From assembly GCA_015183035.1 (NCBI GenBank), contig JACZZP010000001.1, positions 2,790,001 to 2,854,000 of the forward strand: a stretch of 64,000 bases of DNA, given 5' to 3'. Below, in pieces: positions 11,231-24,022 of the stretch. A model generated the notes under the pieces. That model was given only the letters and a program-made list of their open reading frames with translations, ran no database searches and was not told the origin of the DNA. The first letter of the stretch is position 1, and every line of letters begins with the position of its first letter. Position numbers and translations under genes: made by a program. This DNA comes from Meloidogyne chitwoodi (lineage: Eukaryota > Nematoda > Chromadorea > Rhabditida > Meloidogynidae).

Positions 11231-14200
11231 TCTAACTAATTAGTTTCTCTAACCGCGCGCATTACAAAGTTAACACACTTGTTGCCAAAACTTAAAAATT
11301 TAATATACAAAAATTAGAGAAAAAGAATATAAATAATACACTAATCGTTTAAAAAAAAGGTTTTGTCGGCGGTTTTTCCTCTTTTATAGTTCTTTTATTT
11401 GCCTTAATATTTAACTTCCTTTCCCCTCCTTTTTTCTTTGTTTCTCTCATCAAACACACACACGAAAATCTCTTTATATACTTTTCCTCTCTTTAATAAC
11501 TTTTCAGTTGTCACTAAAAATAATAAATAAATGTCAATTCAAATATATAATTTTAGAAAAGAAAAGAAAGAAAAATGGGTATTATATAGCAAACATATTA
11601 TTTAAAAAATGACTTTTTTAAACTCTTTAAACAAATATTATATAAAACTAGTTAAACATGAGAGAATGATTTTGGCAACATTTTTTTTAAAGCAGTAAAA
11701 TTTAAAAATAAAATAAATAATTTTTATTTAACAAAAAATCTAATTTTAATATTTTTAAAATTTAATTTATTTTTTCAAAATAAATTTAAAAGGAAGGGGG
11801 GATTTATTGTAAAGTAAATTTATTATTTAACACTGAAAAATATGCAAAAAAAAAAATAAATAATTAAAATAAATTATTTATTTTAATTATTTTTAAATTT
11901 CTAAGAAACTTTAAAAAAAAAATATTTTTTTAATGCTGCGCAAATAAGTAAAATATATGACTATAAAATATTGTCTAGACAGAAAAAAAAGTACACAAAT
12001 ATATTTATTAATAAATCATTTAATCCAATTCAGACTCTAATATACCTTTTTATTCTTTACTTTATTTTTTAAATTTATATTCTTATTAAAAGTAGTACTT
12101 AGAGTATTAAAAATATATTTTTATTTTTTGAGACTCTAAAGGGTAGAGAATTATTGAAATATTTTTTTAATAAAATTCCCACATTTATTTTACCCATTTT
12201 TAAAAATAAATATATTTTGTTGCGAAATAATATAAATTAATTAATTAAAAGGGAAAGAGAAGAGAAGAGAAGATTTAATGCTGTTCTCTATAGGAGAAAC
12301 TGTAAAAATAAAAATAAAAAAAAATAAAAAAAAAAATATCAATTTTATTAAATAAAAAAAATATAAATAAAATGAGAAATATAAATGAAAATGGATGTGT
12401 AGAGTATTTTGTAAAAAAATAAAAATAAAATAAATAAATATTAAAGCAATTCGAACGTTTGGCGAGTGGAAAAAGATTTTTTTTATTTTTATTTTTTGAA
12501 TTTATAGGGAGACGGATAAGAAAAAAAGAGTAAAAAAATAAAATCTAATATAAATATAAAAAAATTTATTTATTCAGACTCTAATGGAACAAAACAAAAA
12601 TATTATAAAAAAAAAAATTTTTTTTTTTAGCGCCCAATATATTTAATCCCTGCGCCCAAACAACAAAAAATATTTAAATAAAAAAATTAAATAAAAAATA
12701 ATATACAAAATAGTACATTAGAGTCTCACTAGAATATATTTTTTTTATTATTTTTTAAACATTTTTTTATTGAAATTTGGACAAAAAAATAAAATTAATT
12801 AATTTTTTTATATTTTTTGGTATAAGTCAGAAAGAAAAATTTAAAAAAAAAATAATTTATTATTTTGTCCTTTTTAAACTCTTTTTTCTCTTATCAGAAA
12901 GAATAAAATTTATTTAGACGAGATAAAATAATTTTTTAAATTTTTTATTAAAGAAGAGAAAATTGGAGACAAAAAATTAAAAAAAAAATTAAATTAAATA
13001 TTAATTTAATAAAAAAGGTAATTAATTTTCTCCCCCTTTTTTAATATTATTTTGTTTCATTTATTTTATCTAATAAAACAAAAATAAAAAAGGAACATGA
13101 AAAAATTAAAAAAAAAATTTTTTAATTTTAAGAGTGACATTAGAGTATAAATTAATTAAATTTTATTTAAATTAATTTCTTTTTTTAAATTTAAATAAAA
13201 TTTAAATTTATTAATCTCTCAGTTTCCGGAACTGTAACTGGAACTATTCATCACTGGTATAAAGGTGTCGCTTTTATTAACTTAGAGCACAAAATTCCGA
13301 ATAATAATTAAAAAAAAATTAAAAAAAAAATAACTTAAAAATATCAAAGACTCAAATTAACCTTTCTAAGAATTATTCTAAATTTATTTAAAAAAAATGT
13401 ATTTTTTTTATTTTTTTTAATAATATTAATGTTTCGAATGATTAAATAGAACACATTTAATTTTATAAATATTAAAAAAAAAAGAGAACAAAGAATAATA
13501 ATAATATTTTTATTTTATTTTTTTTTAGCACAAAAGTGCACAAACATTATTTATTTATTTTTATAAAATTAATTTTTATAAAAAAAAAAAATTAATTAAT
13601 TTTTTTTTTTAAAGAAATAAAAATAATAAAATTAAAATAAATTAAAAAAAAATAAATCAAAAAAAAAAATTAAATTTTATTATTTTTAGAAGAAAAAAAG
13701 AAATAAATTGTGCAGAAAAAAAAAATAATTTTTTTTTTAATATTAAAAAAAGCCAAAGATCATAAATATTAAAAAATTAATTAAAAAAAAAATTTATTTA
13801 AGGAAAATGATTTATATATTAATAAAAATAAATAATTAATTATAATATATTTAATTAAAAAAAAAAGAAAATTAAAAAAAAAATTAATTCTTTTTTTTAT
13901 TATCAGTAACATAAAATTTAATATATTTTAAAATAGAAAAAAAAGATAAATAATTTTAAAATATATTTTAAAAATTAAAACACAAAAAATATTTAATTTT
14001 ACTCCCCAAAAATAAAAAAATTAAAATTATATTAATTCAAAAAAATAAAATTATTAAAATTAATTTTAAAAAAATATATTAAAATAAAAATATTTAATTT
14101 AAAAAAAAATAAAATTAATTTATTTTAATTATAATATTTTTTATTTAAAAAAAGAAATGTTTTAAAAAATTAAAATAATAATCTAAAATAATTAAAAAAA

Positions 14201-14699
14201 TAAATAATAAATAAATTAAATAACTAAATATATTATATTTTAAAAATAATAATTTAAAAAAAAATTAAATATAAAAAAACTATTTTTATTAAAAAAAAAC
14301 CAAAATATTTAATAATTTTAAATAAAAATAAATTTTTATTAAATAAAATTTTAAAATGTCAATAATTTAAACACACAATTTAAAATAATAAAAAAGGTTC
14401 AAAACACACATTCAAACATTTTAAATAAAATACATAAAACTATCAAAAACGTGTTGTGTCCCTTTCCCTCTTCTCTCCTCCTTACCTTACACACTACTTT
14501 AAAAAAAAAAAATTTTTGGCCTTTACTAAAAAAAATTTTTTTTTGAGAATTAGGAATTACATATATACATACTAATGCAAACAAAAAAATATTTTTACAC
14601 TTTAATATATTAAAAAAAAATTTTTAATTATTAAATCCCCTTCCCTTTAAATAAATCTCTGTTGCGCGCACGCAGAGAGAAGAAAAAAAATAAAACATT
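11231..14699. other. A+T desert, no firm gene
   Basis: Almost pure A/T with long A and T runs. Two patches of mixed composition stand out. One is at 11240-11290 (contains CCGCGCGCATTACAAAG), possibly promoter-like. The other is the coding-like island at 13221-13311, listed separately. I see no other supportable feature. Confidence 0.5.
13221..13311 (+). other. short coding-like island, possible terminal exon
   Basis: An AG acceptor-like end (TCTCTCAG) is followed by an open frame reading SGTVTGTIHHWYKGVAFINL and then nine more codons to a TAA. Base composition is balanced, unlike the flanking desert. No start codon and no partner exon are visible. It could be the last exon of a gene with very long introns, a gene fragment, or chance. 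Confidence 0.3.
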
Positions 14700-14990
14700 C
14701 TGGTTTTCTAAATAAAATTCTGATTTTTTAAAAATAAAATTCTGATTTTTTAAAAATAAAATTCTGATTTTTTAAAAATAAAATTCTGATTTTTTAAAAA
14801 TAAAATTCTGATTTTTTAAAAATAAAATTCTGATTATTTTAAATATTCTGATTTTTAAAATCCTCTGATTCCTGCAAAATCAGAATGTAAAAAATTTCTG
14901 ATTTATTCAAATTCTGATTTTTATAAATTCTGTTTTTTAAATAAATTCTGATTTAATAAGATGCATCTTTTAAATAAAAAAAATTCTGAT
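14700..14990. repeat. minisatellite, 22-bp unit
   Basis: A uniform core (about 14720-14835) has unit TTCTGATTTTTTAAAAATAA plus AA. Degenerate copies of TTCTGATT extend to about 14990. Confidence 0.9.
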
Positions 14991-17453
14991 TTTAAAAATC
15001 TTTACTATGTTTAAAAAATCAATGCCCAACATACACTTGTGTTGACGTAAATTATTAAAAAATAATATAAAAGACAAACTTTTATTTTCTCATTAAAAGA
15101 GAGTAAGTAATTTGTATTATATTTTATTTATTTATTTGTGCCGTCTTTTCACAATTTATTTATTTTTTAGTAAATAAAAGAATAAACTTAAATGAAAATA
15201 GAGAGGGAAACAAAATGTGTGTGAGGCAGCCTAAGGCTTTTCTTTTTTAAATATAATTGCTGCCCAGGCAACATGCCAAAGGCTTTTATAGACAAAAATA
15301 TATTTTATATAAAAATATAAAGACGACAAAATATAAATAAAATTATTTATAAATAAATAAATATATTTTTTAGTGTCAAATAACCGTTTTTAAAGAGTAT
15401 ATATATTTAATAAATAATTTAAAAAAATTAAATTTTATCAAAAATAATTTTTTATTTTATACCAAATAAAATTAAAAATAAAGAATTAAAAATAACAAGA
15501 AAATTGAACAAATATACATAGAAACCTCTCAATTTTATATCTCGGGACTGGGGGATATTAGGGCGCAAGGAAAAATAAAAAGGGACGCGCGCATTAGCTT
15601 AAAAAATTTAAAAAAAATTTAAAATTATTTAGAAAAATTAAAAAAATAATAAAACTGTTTCCAAAGTTTAAAAATATTTTTAGAATATTTTAAATAATAA
15701 AAATAAACATAGAAAATTGACTCTATTTTTATAGCATTTCCTTTCCACAAAAACAACAACAACTTTAAAAATATAAAATCAAAAATTTTGAAATTTATAG
15801 AATAGAGAGACAAGATTGTAAGGAAAAAAATATATTTTTTAGAAAAATTATGAATCAGTATTATTAAAGAAAAAAAAGAAAGAAGCAAGCGCGTTTAAAA
15901 ACCCAAAGTTTGTCCAGCGCCGAAACGACCCCCAAAATATTATTTATTTATTTTATTTTTACTATTAAAAATGTAGCTGTTTTTTCTTTACTCTCTAATA
16001 AATATATTTCGCAAATATTTTTTTGATATTTATTAATAAAATATTTAGAAGAAAGAAAAAAAAATTATTGAGAGAAAGGCAAACAAACAAGCATGCACTT
16101 ACTAAAAATATTTTTAAAAAATAGTTTTATGATATTTTTAATTTTTTTAAAAGCTTTAAAATAAATATTAGATATATAAAAATATATTTATTTTGAAATA
16201 AAATTTAAAATTATATATCAAAATAAAAAAAAATTAAAAAAATATTTTACGGCGCAGCTTTTATTTATAAAAGTTAAAAATTAGTAAAAAAAATAAATTG
16301 TTTAATTTTTTTAATCCCCAAGGCTAAACTAATTCTTCCAGTTTTATTTTATTTATTTTTTTGGAAAAAAGTTAAAAAAAATTCAAAAAAATAGTCAGGC
16401 GCCGAAATGACCCAAACATTTTTATCAAAAAATAAATTTAAAAAAATAAAATTTGTAAGAAAAATGATAAAAAAAGAAGAGAAATAAAAGTAAAAAATCA
16501 TCATTTTGTGGATGGGAGAGGACAAAAAATAGGAGAAAGGCCAAAAAAATTTTTTTTTATTATTTCTAAAACACAAAAAAATTATCGTTCAAAGTATATT
16601 ATGCAAAATAAAAATTTTTTTATTTTTTGTGTTTTAAATAAATTTAATTTTTAATTATTGTTGCCTTCTTTTTTTTTTAAATTTATTTTACCCATTAATT
16701 TACATATTTAATTTTTCCAAATTTTTCTAGAAATTTGAACAATCAGAGAGAAGCTTTTAATAAAAAAAAATAATAAAAAAAATTTTTATTTTAATATATC
16801 AATTTTTGGGCACAGATTTTTCTTTCAATTTAAAACAATAAAAAATAAATAAAAATAAAATTTAAAAAAAAAGGCAACGTTAATTTAATAAAACTCTCTT
16901 GTCTAAATTAATTTATCTATGTACATAAAAATATTAAGTCTGACAAAAAAAATATTTTTTTTTATTTTTTTATAATAGGCGCCAAATTTTGGCTGCATAA
17001 AAAATATGCGCATAAATAAATAAAAAATAAATAATTTTATGTTAATGAAATTGAAAAAAAAACAGAGAAAACAGATGGCACGAGAAAAGAAAAAAAGTAA
17101 AGGAACAAATAAATATACACAAAATTAGGAATAAAAAATAAATATATTTAAAGGAGAGGGAAAAGAAGAAGAATTAAGGGCGGGTGGTCGCGTCGCGGTT
17201 GGACGTAAGAGAGAAAAATAAAAAAAAATTTAATTTTTTTTAAATTTTCTCGTTCGTATTAGATGACACAGACTGACACGAACACACAAAATAGCTCTTT
17301 TTGTGAAGAGAAAACTGACAAATATTTTATATGCATGTTTTTTTTCTTCTTATGTTGTGTTGTTGCCAATAAGAAGAAAAAAAAAGATTTTTTAAGAGAA
17401 AATGGGAGAACAAAGTGAGAAAATAAATTAATAAGAAAAATATATATTTTTTA
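14991..17453. other. A+T desert, no gene seen
   Basis: Islands of mixed composition occur at about 15215-15290 (AGGCAGCCTAAGGCTTTT and a diverged partner), 15540-15600 and 17165-17300. None gives a convincing exon. GCGCCGAAACGACCC and GCGCCGAAATGACCC occur near 15915 and 16400 and belong to the scattered word family. Confidence 0.5.
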
Positions 17454-17775
17454 TTCTGATTTTTAAAACATAAATTCTGATTTTTAAAACATAAATTCTG
17501 ATTTTTAAAACATAAATTCTGATTTTTAAAACATAAATTCTGATTTTTAAAACATAAATTCTGATTTTTAAAACATAAATTCTGATTTTTAAAACATAAA
17601 TTCTGATTTTTAAAACATAAATTCTGATTTTTAAAACATAAATTCTGATTTTTAAAACATAAATTCTGATTTTTAAAACATAAATTCTGATTTTTAAAAC
17701 ATAAATTCTGATTTTTAAAACATAAATTCTGATTTAAAAGAAAAAATTCTGTTTCTTAAAACATAAATTCTGATT
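17454..17775. repeat. minisatellite, 21-bp unit, about 14 copies
   Basis: A near-perfect head-to-tail array of TTCTGATTTTTAAAACATAA plus A, ending in two diverged units. The high uniformity suggests recent amplification. Unit length and absence of spacers rule out CRISPR. Confidence 0.95.
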
Positions 17776-19944
17776 TATTAAAGACATTGATTGACAAAAT
17801 ATACTAAAATATAAAAATATATTAAGTAAAGTAGTAAAGCAGAAAAAGATATTAACATCCTTATTTTGTATACTCTTTCCTCTTTCTGCACTTAAATAGC
17901 CAATTGCTACTAAAAAAATTAAAAATATAACACTTGGCTATTAAAAAAAATATATTTTTTTAATGTGTGGTCAAAAAATTATTTTATTAAATAAAAAAAA
18001 AATTCTGAAAAGTTTATACACTTTTAGGCGTTGAACTTATTTTTGGCGTTAATTTTTTAGTCGATTTTTTTTTAATTTTTAAAAAATAAAACAAAATTTT
18101 AAATAATTTAAATAATTTAAAAAATAGTATTATTTTCGGAAAAAAAATTTAATTTTTATTTTTAAATTATTTGTTTAGCTAATTTTAATTTTTTAAATAA
18201 AATAAAATTTTGCTTTATTTAGTAATACTAAAAAATAAAAAAATAAAAATATTAATTTATTGCAGAAAAAAAAATAAAAATTAAATTTAAATCAGTCTTT
18301 CTCTCTCTCTTTTGCTGCAGCAACTGACCCTCCAAATCAAAAATAAAATAATAATAATTTTATTTAAAAAGAGATATATCCGACGAGAGAAAAAAAGAGA
18401 AAGAAAAGAAAGCTCTCTGTGTTAAGAAATAGAGAGAATTTTAATATTTATTTATTTTATTTTTAAATTAAATAAAAGAGAAGAGATTGATCATTTTGTC
18501 AGTTAAAATATCCTTAAAAGTCAGTAAATTATTTTTAATAAAATAAAAAAGGTCAAAATAAATATTATTTTATTTATTTATAACATAATTTAAATAAAAT
18601 AAAATTTAAATAAAATAAAATTTTAAATAAATTTTAAATAATCTCTCTCTTTTTGTAAAAAATAAAAATATTACTAAAATAAATGTGTTAATAAATAAAT
18701 ATAATTATTTTAAAAGTACAAAATAGTGTGTGTGTGTTAGTAAAAGACTTGGTGTTTTTATTAAAAATATTAAAAAAAAAGATTTTGATATTTAAAAATA
18801 ATAATTTTTTTTTAATATTTTTAATGTATATAATTTTTAATTTTTTTATTATTTAAAAAATTATTTTTCTATTAAAAAATATTAAAAAAAAAATTAATTA
18901 ATTAATTAAAAATAAATAAAATTAAAAAAAAATATTCTGTTACCTGGCCTTAATTTAATTAAAAATATAAATGAAAAAATAAATTTAAAAAAAATGCAAA
19001 TTTAATTAAAAAAATAAATAAATATATTTATTTAATTTAAAAAATAAAGGAAGCATTTTTTAATAAAAAATAGGATTTAATTAATCAAAAGGTTAATTCT
19101 AAATAATTATACAAGCCTAAAAAAATTAAAAAAAAAATAATTTTTAGGTCCATTTATTTTTTATCAAGAAAAAAAATTTTTTTTTTGTGTAAAATAAATA
19201 AAGGTATAATATATGTCCACTTACAAGACCAAAACAAAAATAAAATGAATAAATATATTATTGACTCAATCCCCCACCCACTTAAAAATTCCTTTTCATC
19301 CACTTGACGAAGGGGAATAAAAAAAGAAGAAACAAATTCTCAAATTATTTTTTTTATTTTGACAGGACAACACTTTTTTTCTCTTACAAATCATCTCAAA
19401 ATCAAAAAATAATAATAATAAATTTATAATTGCCAAAATCTGCTCAATATATTTTTTAGTATTTTTTAGATGCCGACAGAAATAAATAAATAAATAATAA
19501 ATAAATAAATAAATAAAGTCTGTTAAAAAAAAAATTAAAAAGCAATATTCTTTAAAAAATATAAATAAAAATAAATATTTAATATTAAAAAAATTAATAA
19601 AAAAAAATTATTCAAATTTCTATAAAATTAAAACAATATTTTCTTAAAAAAATAAAAATACAATTCTAAAATTGAAAAAAAAAATAGGAAAAAAAATAGA
19701 AAAAAAATTATTCAAATTTGTCTTTTTAATATTAATTTAAAAATATTTAATAAATAATACTTATTAAAAATAATAAACCTATTGAAGGATAAACTTAATT
19801 AACATAAAAAAATAGAAAAGTATAAATATACGGATTTACATATATTTATTTAAATACTTTATTATTTTAATTCAAAGTTAGTACTAGTTTACACCAAAAA
19901 AAATTATTTAAATCCTTTACAAGTGTTAATAACTAATAATACAT
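17776..19944. other. A+T desert with simple repeats
   Basis: No gene seen. Simple AAAT runs occur around 19484-19520. A short mixed patch at about 18300 (CTGCTGCAGCAACTGACCCT orientation not resolved) is too small to call. Confidence 0.5.
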
Positions 19945-20400
19945 TTTAAAAATAAACTTTAAAATTACAAAAATAAAAAAATAAACTTTAAAATTACAAA
20001 AATAAAAAAATAAACTTTAAAATTACAAAAATAAACTTGGAAATTACAAATATAAAAATAAACTTTAAAATTACAAAAATAAACTTGGAAATTACAAAAA
20101 TAAAAAAATAAACTTTAAAATTACAAAAATAAAAAAATAAACTTTAAAATTACAAAAATAAAAAAATAAACTTTAAAATTACAAAAATAAACTTGGAAAT
20201 TACAAATATAAAAATAAACTTTAAAATTACAAAAATAAACTTGGAAATTACAAAAATAAAAAAATAAACTTTAAAATTACAAAAATGAACTTGGAAATTA
20301 CAAAAATAAAAAAATAAACTTTAAAATTACAAAAATAAACTTGGAAATTACAAATATAAAAATAAACTTTAAAATTACAAAAATAAAACTTTAAAATAAC
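19945..20400. repeat. minisatellite with nested 28- and 49-bp periods
   Basis: Two alternating words, AATAAACTTTAAAATTACAA and AATAAACTTGGAAATTACAA, are joined by AAATAAAAA. They make a compound array. Scattered extra copies continue at about 20870-21040, beyond a non-repetitive island. Confidence 0.92.
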
Positions 20401-20505
20401 TTGATTATTTATATTTTACTAAAACTGGAATAAAATTATAAAAATTCTTTTTTTTGTTGGTATTTTTGGGTAGACACTAAACCTTTTTTAAATTAATATT
20501 CTCTA

Positions 20506-20868
20506 GACTTAGTTATCTAAACGATCTGTCCACTCAATCTTCGATGACCTAAACTCCCCCAAAGCAAAATACATCAATCTTTCTACTAAAACTCTCTTTT
20601 TCCCCTATACTACACCTGCAGCGGCAAAATCTTAGACTAAAAAGGTATATTTTTAATTTTAGAAGGGCCAATTCATCATTAAATGAGTCTTTCTCTATAA
20701 TAGTCTTTCATCGTCAATCACCCAGTCAACAAATACTACCCTTTCTTCAGCAGGGGATATAAATGCATCAAAAATAGTATTTAACAATTTTGAAGGCCAT
20801 AGCTATAATAGAAACTTTTACCCAAAAGATCAAAAAAGCTAAAATAGTAATGACCATCTCAAAATAAG
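20506..20868 (+). pseudogene. coding-like island, probable decayed gene fragment
   Basis: About 360 bp of balanced composition sits between blocks of the same minisatellite. One frame opens after a TTAG and reads SVHSIFDDLNSPKAKYINLS, then on to a stop at about 20637. A second frame runs from about 20685 to a stop near 20850 and includes SSAGDINASKIVFNNFEGHS. The two frames are separated by stops and lack clear donors between them. I cannot name the source; a decayed exon pair or captured gene fragment is most likely. Confidence 0.35.
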
Positions 20869-21040
20869 AAATAAACTTTAAAATTACAAATAGATAAAAA
20901 TAAACTTTAAAATTTCAACTAAATAAAAATAAACTTTAAAATTACAAATAGATAAAAAATAAACTTGGAAATCACAACTAATTAAAATAAAACTTTAAAA
21001 TTACAAATAAACTTGGAAATTACAAATAGATAAGAAATAA

Positions 21041-21841
21041 TAATATATTGTTGTAGACAAGTTTTTCTCAACCAAAATGATTTTCTAAGCCAACTGCTAT
21101 CAAGGGAATTCCCGCAAAATAAGAAGAGTGAAAATTTGTTTTTATATACTACTATTATAATATAAATGCCAAGGAGAGGTGCAAATAAAAAAAAAATTTT
21201 TTGGACAAAATGTACTTAAATATTTTTACAAAATATAAATTATAACAAAAAGTGTGTGGACATCCCTTTCCTTTTTTTATTTTATTTTGCTTCTTCTCTC
21301 TCCTTTTTTTTCAAAGGCAACAAAAAAGAAGGAATTTTTGTGTACGCAAACACAAAACAAATCTAATATATTCGGAGAAAGAAAAAAACTTTGGAAAAAA
21401 AGAAAGAGTAGACGACGACCACCCATCCCCCCGAATTAATGGACTTTTTAGCTACTTTTATGTATGTAAAAATAAGAAAAACAAATTAAAAGAAAAAATA
21501 ATTTTTGAAAATAGAGACAAATTTTTTTTTAAATTTGTTAAAAATTAGAAAAAAAATTTTTCAATAAAATTTTAATTAATTTTAAAAAAAATAATTAAGG
21601 TAATAAAATAAAAAAGTATTTAATAATAGAATAAAAATAATTAAAAATAAAATTTAAAAAAAATGAAAAAATTAATGCTGCGCGAGATAAAAAAATAAAA
21701 AGCGAAAAATTAATTTAGGGAAAATAAAAATTTTTTTTAAATAATTAAAATTTTTAAAATATAGGCAAAAATAAAAAAGCTGCGCGCCATAAAGATTTAT
21801 TTTTTTTCTCAAATAAATTTATTCAAAAAATAAAAAAAATG
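21041..21841. other. intergenic, no gene seen
   Basis: A+T-rich DNA downstream of the histidine phosphatase gene. The 98-codon open frame at 21252 is Phe/Lys-rich low complexity and is not called. Confidence 0.55.
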
Positions 21842-23596
21842 TTAGTTTGTTTTAGAATAAAAAAATTTTCCTTTTAAACCACTCCTATCAGTTAAATGAC
21901 TGCAATCACATAAATATTCTTCTTCAAAGCGTGGAGCATAAACACCAGGCACTTCAACATACTACATTTAATTTAGAATTAAAAAAAAAAATTTCTATGG
22001 CGCGCAGCCATATTTAAAAAAATAAAATTAAAAAAATAACCAACTTTGCTAACAGTTGCCTGAGCAGGAAAAAGAAGTTCACCGGACCTCAAATCCAAAA
22101 GATGCTCTTGAATTGCGGCACATGGTCCTTGATGTGAAATGATCAAAATATCTCCTAAATTTTTTTTATTTTAAATATTTTTAATATAATTTAAAAAAAC
22201 CATCGCATTTTTTCAGCAGTTGAATCAAAGTGTGTTTTACACGAGTAAAACAAGCGCGAACAGTTGTATTTGGTTCAAACTAAAAATAAAAGAGAATAAT
22301 ATTAAAGTGAATTTTTTTAATTAAAAAAATCTTTTTAAAAAGCCTTTTTAAAAAACAAAATCTCAAAAATACTTTTGTTCAAATCTTTTGGTAGTTAAAA
22401 TAATTAATTCAAAAAATGTTTCTCAATCAAATTTAAAATTAAAGAGTAAATATCGAAATTAATCAAGAAATATTTGACTTTATTTTTGGAAATTAATTTC
22501 CAATTTTAATCATAGAATTTTGGGATTTTTGAAGTTTAGGGGATCTCATCCTCTTTTTCACTTCTCCCAATTTTTTTTTATTTTTTCATTATGTTTTTTC
22601 TTTATTTAAACAAGCAACAACAGAAGAATTTTTTTTATAAGAAAAAAACAAAAATTAACAAAAAATTGGGAGAAAAAAGATGATCCCCTTAAACTTTAAA
22701 ATTCACAACCTTGAACATATGTAATTAATTAAAAATTTCAAAAAAAACTGACAAAAACGTGATAATCAGAAATAAACATAAAAAATAAACTTGAATTTAC
22801 AATCAAAGTTTATTTTAAAGTTTATTTTATATTCAAGTTGTAAATTTACAAACTTAAGTTTTTAGGTTTATAAAGTCAAATAACCTCATCCTCCGAAGGT
22901 GAAAGATACAAAGGCTTATAGCAAGTATTAATGTTTGAATATCTTTTAGCCAAATCCTTATCGTTTTCATAATTTGGACGTTTCTCTCCTGCTTCTCTAA
23001 CCAAATATCCAGACTTAAAAAAAACATGTATAATTTTTAAAAATTATTAAAAAAAGAAAACCTCCAAAAAACCGGGTTCAACATTTATTAAACAATTTGT
23101 TCGTCCTTCCAATATTTTAGATGCAGTTTGTATACAACGCTCATAGGGAGAAGAAAAGCAAAAATCAATATGAACATTTTTAAATCTAAAAAAGAAGAGA
23201 ATAGTTTTACTGATAAAACAATTTAGAGAAAACTTTTTTCAAATTCTTATTGTTAGAATCATTATTGGGTAAAGAAGATTAAGTTTGTCAGTTCCTGCAG
23301 AATTATCGAATATCAGGAACCGAGAAGAACCCAAAAATTTTCGAGTATTCGGCCTTTTTTCGGCCCAGAATACCAAAACCGACAATTCTTAATCTGCACT
23401 AATATCCCCACTAATATTTTTAAAATTATTAAAAGGAAAAAACATACTCTCGTTTTAAATCATTTGCTTGAATTAAACCTCTTTCTGATAATGGAGGATT
23501 ATCTCTTGAAAAATGACTATTGAAGTACCAAACACGATTAACATCATCTTCTCTTTCACAATGACGAATAACGTAAACATGACGGGGAGTAGACAT
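21842..23596 (-). CDS. histidine phosphatase (phosphoglycerate-mutase fold, UBASH3-like)
   Basis: Six exons: 23448-23596, 23062-23185, 22885-23013, 22201-22279, 22045-22154, 21842-21961. Total 711 bases, 236 residues. The N-terminus reads YVIRHCERED, a variant of the RHG motif carrying the catalytic His (residue 3 of the motif is Cys instead of Gly). Further conserved points are SPYERCIQTA with the phosphate-binding Arg, and ILIISHQGP with the second His. The size and order fit the C-terminal phosphatase domain of UBASH3/Sts proteins, which in nematodes occurs as a stand-alone enzyme. The substrate cannot be told from sequence; protein phosphotyrosine or small phosphate esters are possible. 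No signal peptide, so probably cytosolic. The third intron contains a foldback element and a 100-bp repeat shared with the next gene upstream. Confidence 0.9.
22520..22707. repeat. foldback element in phosphatase intron
   Basis: GAATTTTGGGATTTTTGAAG ... TCTCCCAATTTTTT faces AAAAAATTGGGAGAAAAAAG ... CTTTAAAATTC. The arms are about 60 bases with a few mismatches and an A+T-rich centre. Non-coding. Confidence 0.65.
22782..22880. repeat. 100-bp dispersed repeat, copy 1
   Basis: The block from AAACTTGAATTTACAATC through CAAGTTGTAAATTTAC to TAAAGTCAAA recurs at 25244-25336, with a few substitutions and in the same orientation. Each copy lies in an intron of a neighbouring minus-strand gene. Confidence 0.8.
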
Positions 23597-24022
23597 TTAA
23601 TATAAATTTTTAATCTAAAAAATAAAAAAATTTGGTTATACAAAAATATTGATTTCTAAAATCTATGGAAAGCCCGGTTAGTTGCGACCAAGGTTTCGGC
23701 TAGTTAATCGCGGACAATTTGTCGCTGTAAATTACCACTCGACTAACCAAGCGTATCACTGCGAAAATTCAAAAAAAATATGAAATTTTTAAAAATATAA
23801 TGTACAAACAAAAATTGATTTGAAAATCACAAGTATATAAATTTATAAAATTTTTAATTAAAAAAATAAAATATATAATCACATTTGTAGACAGAAAAAA
23901 TAAAATAAGTATAACACCAAAAGTAAATAAATGCAAAAAATCCCTATTAAAAATTAAAAAAAAATAATAAATATACCAAATTGTATTTCTATATCTAAAT
24001 CCTCATCCATCGTATTATTATT
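23597..24022. other. intergenic between phosphatase and VGLL4-like genes
   Basis: Both genes run on the minus strand, so this is the phosphatase 5' flank. It contains a mixed patch at about 23668-23765 with CCGGTTAGTTGCG and TTAATCGCGGACAATTTGTCGC. A close match (GTTAATCGCGGACTGCTTGTCG) is at about 58837. No gene seen. Confidence 0.6.

Noticed and set aside
15625..16576. Two minus-strand frames of 75-87 codons
   Set aside because: Phe/Lys/Asn runs of the A+T desert with no coding-like composition.
17454..17775. Regular repeat array considered as CRISPR
   Set aside because: 21-bp head-to-tail units without unique spacers in a eukaryotic genome; a minisatellite.
21252..21548. 98-codon plus-strand frame
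   Set aside because: Phe/Lys-rich low complexity from T- and A-runs, with no splice context or domain.
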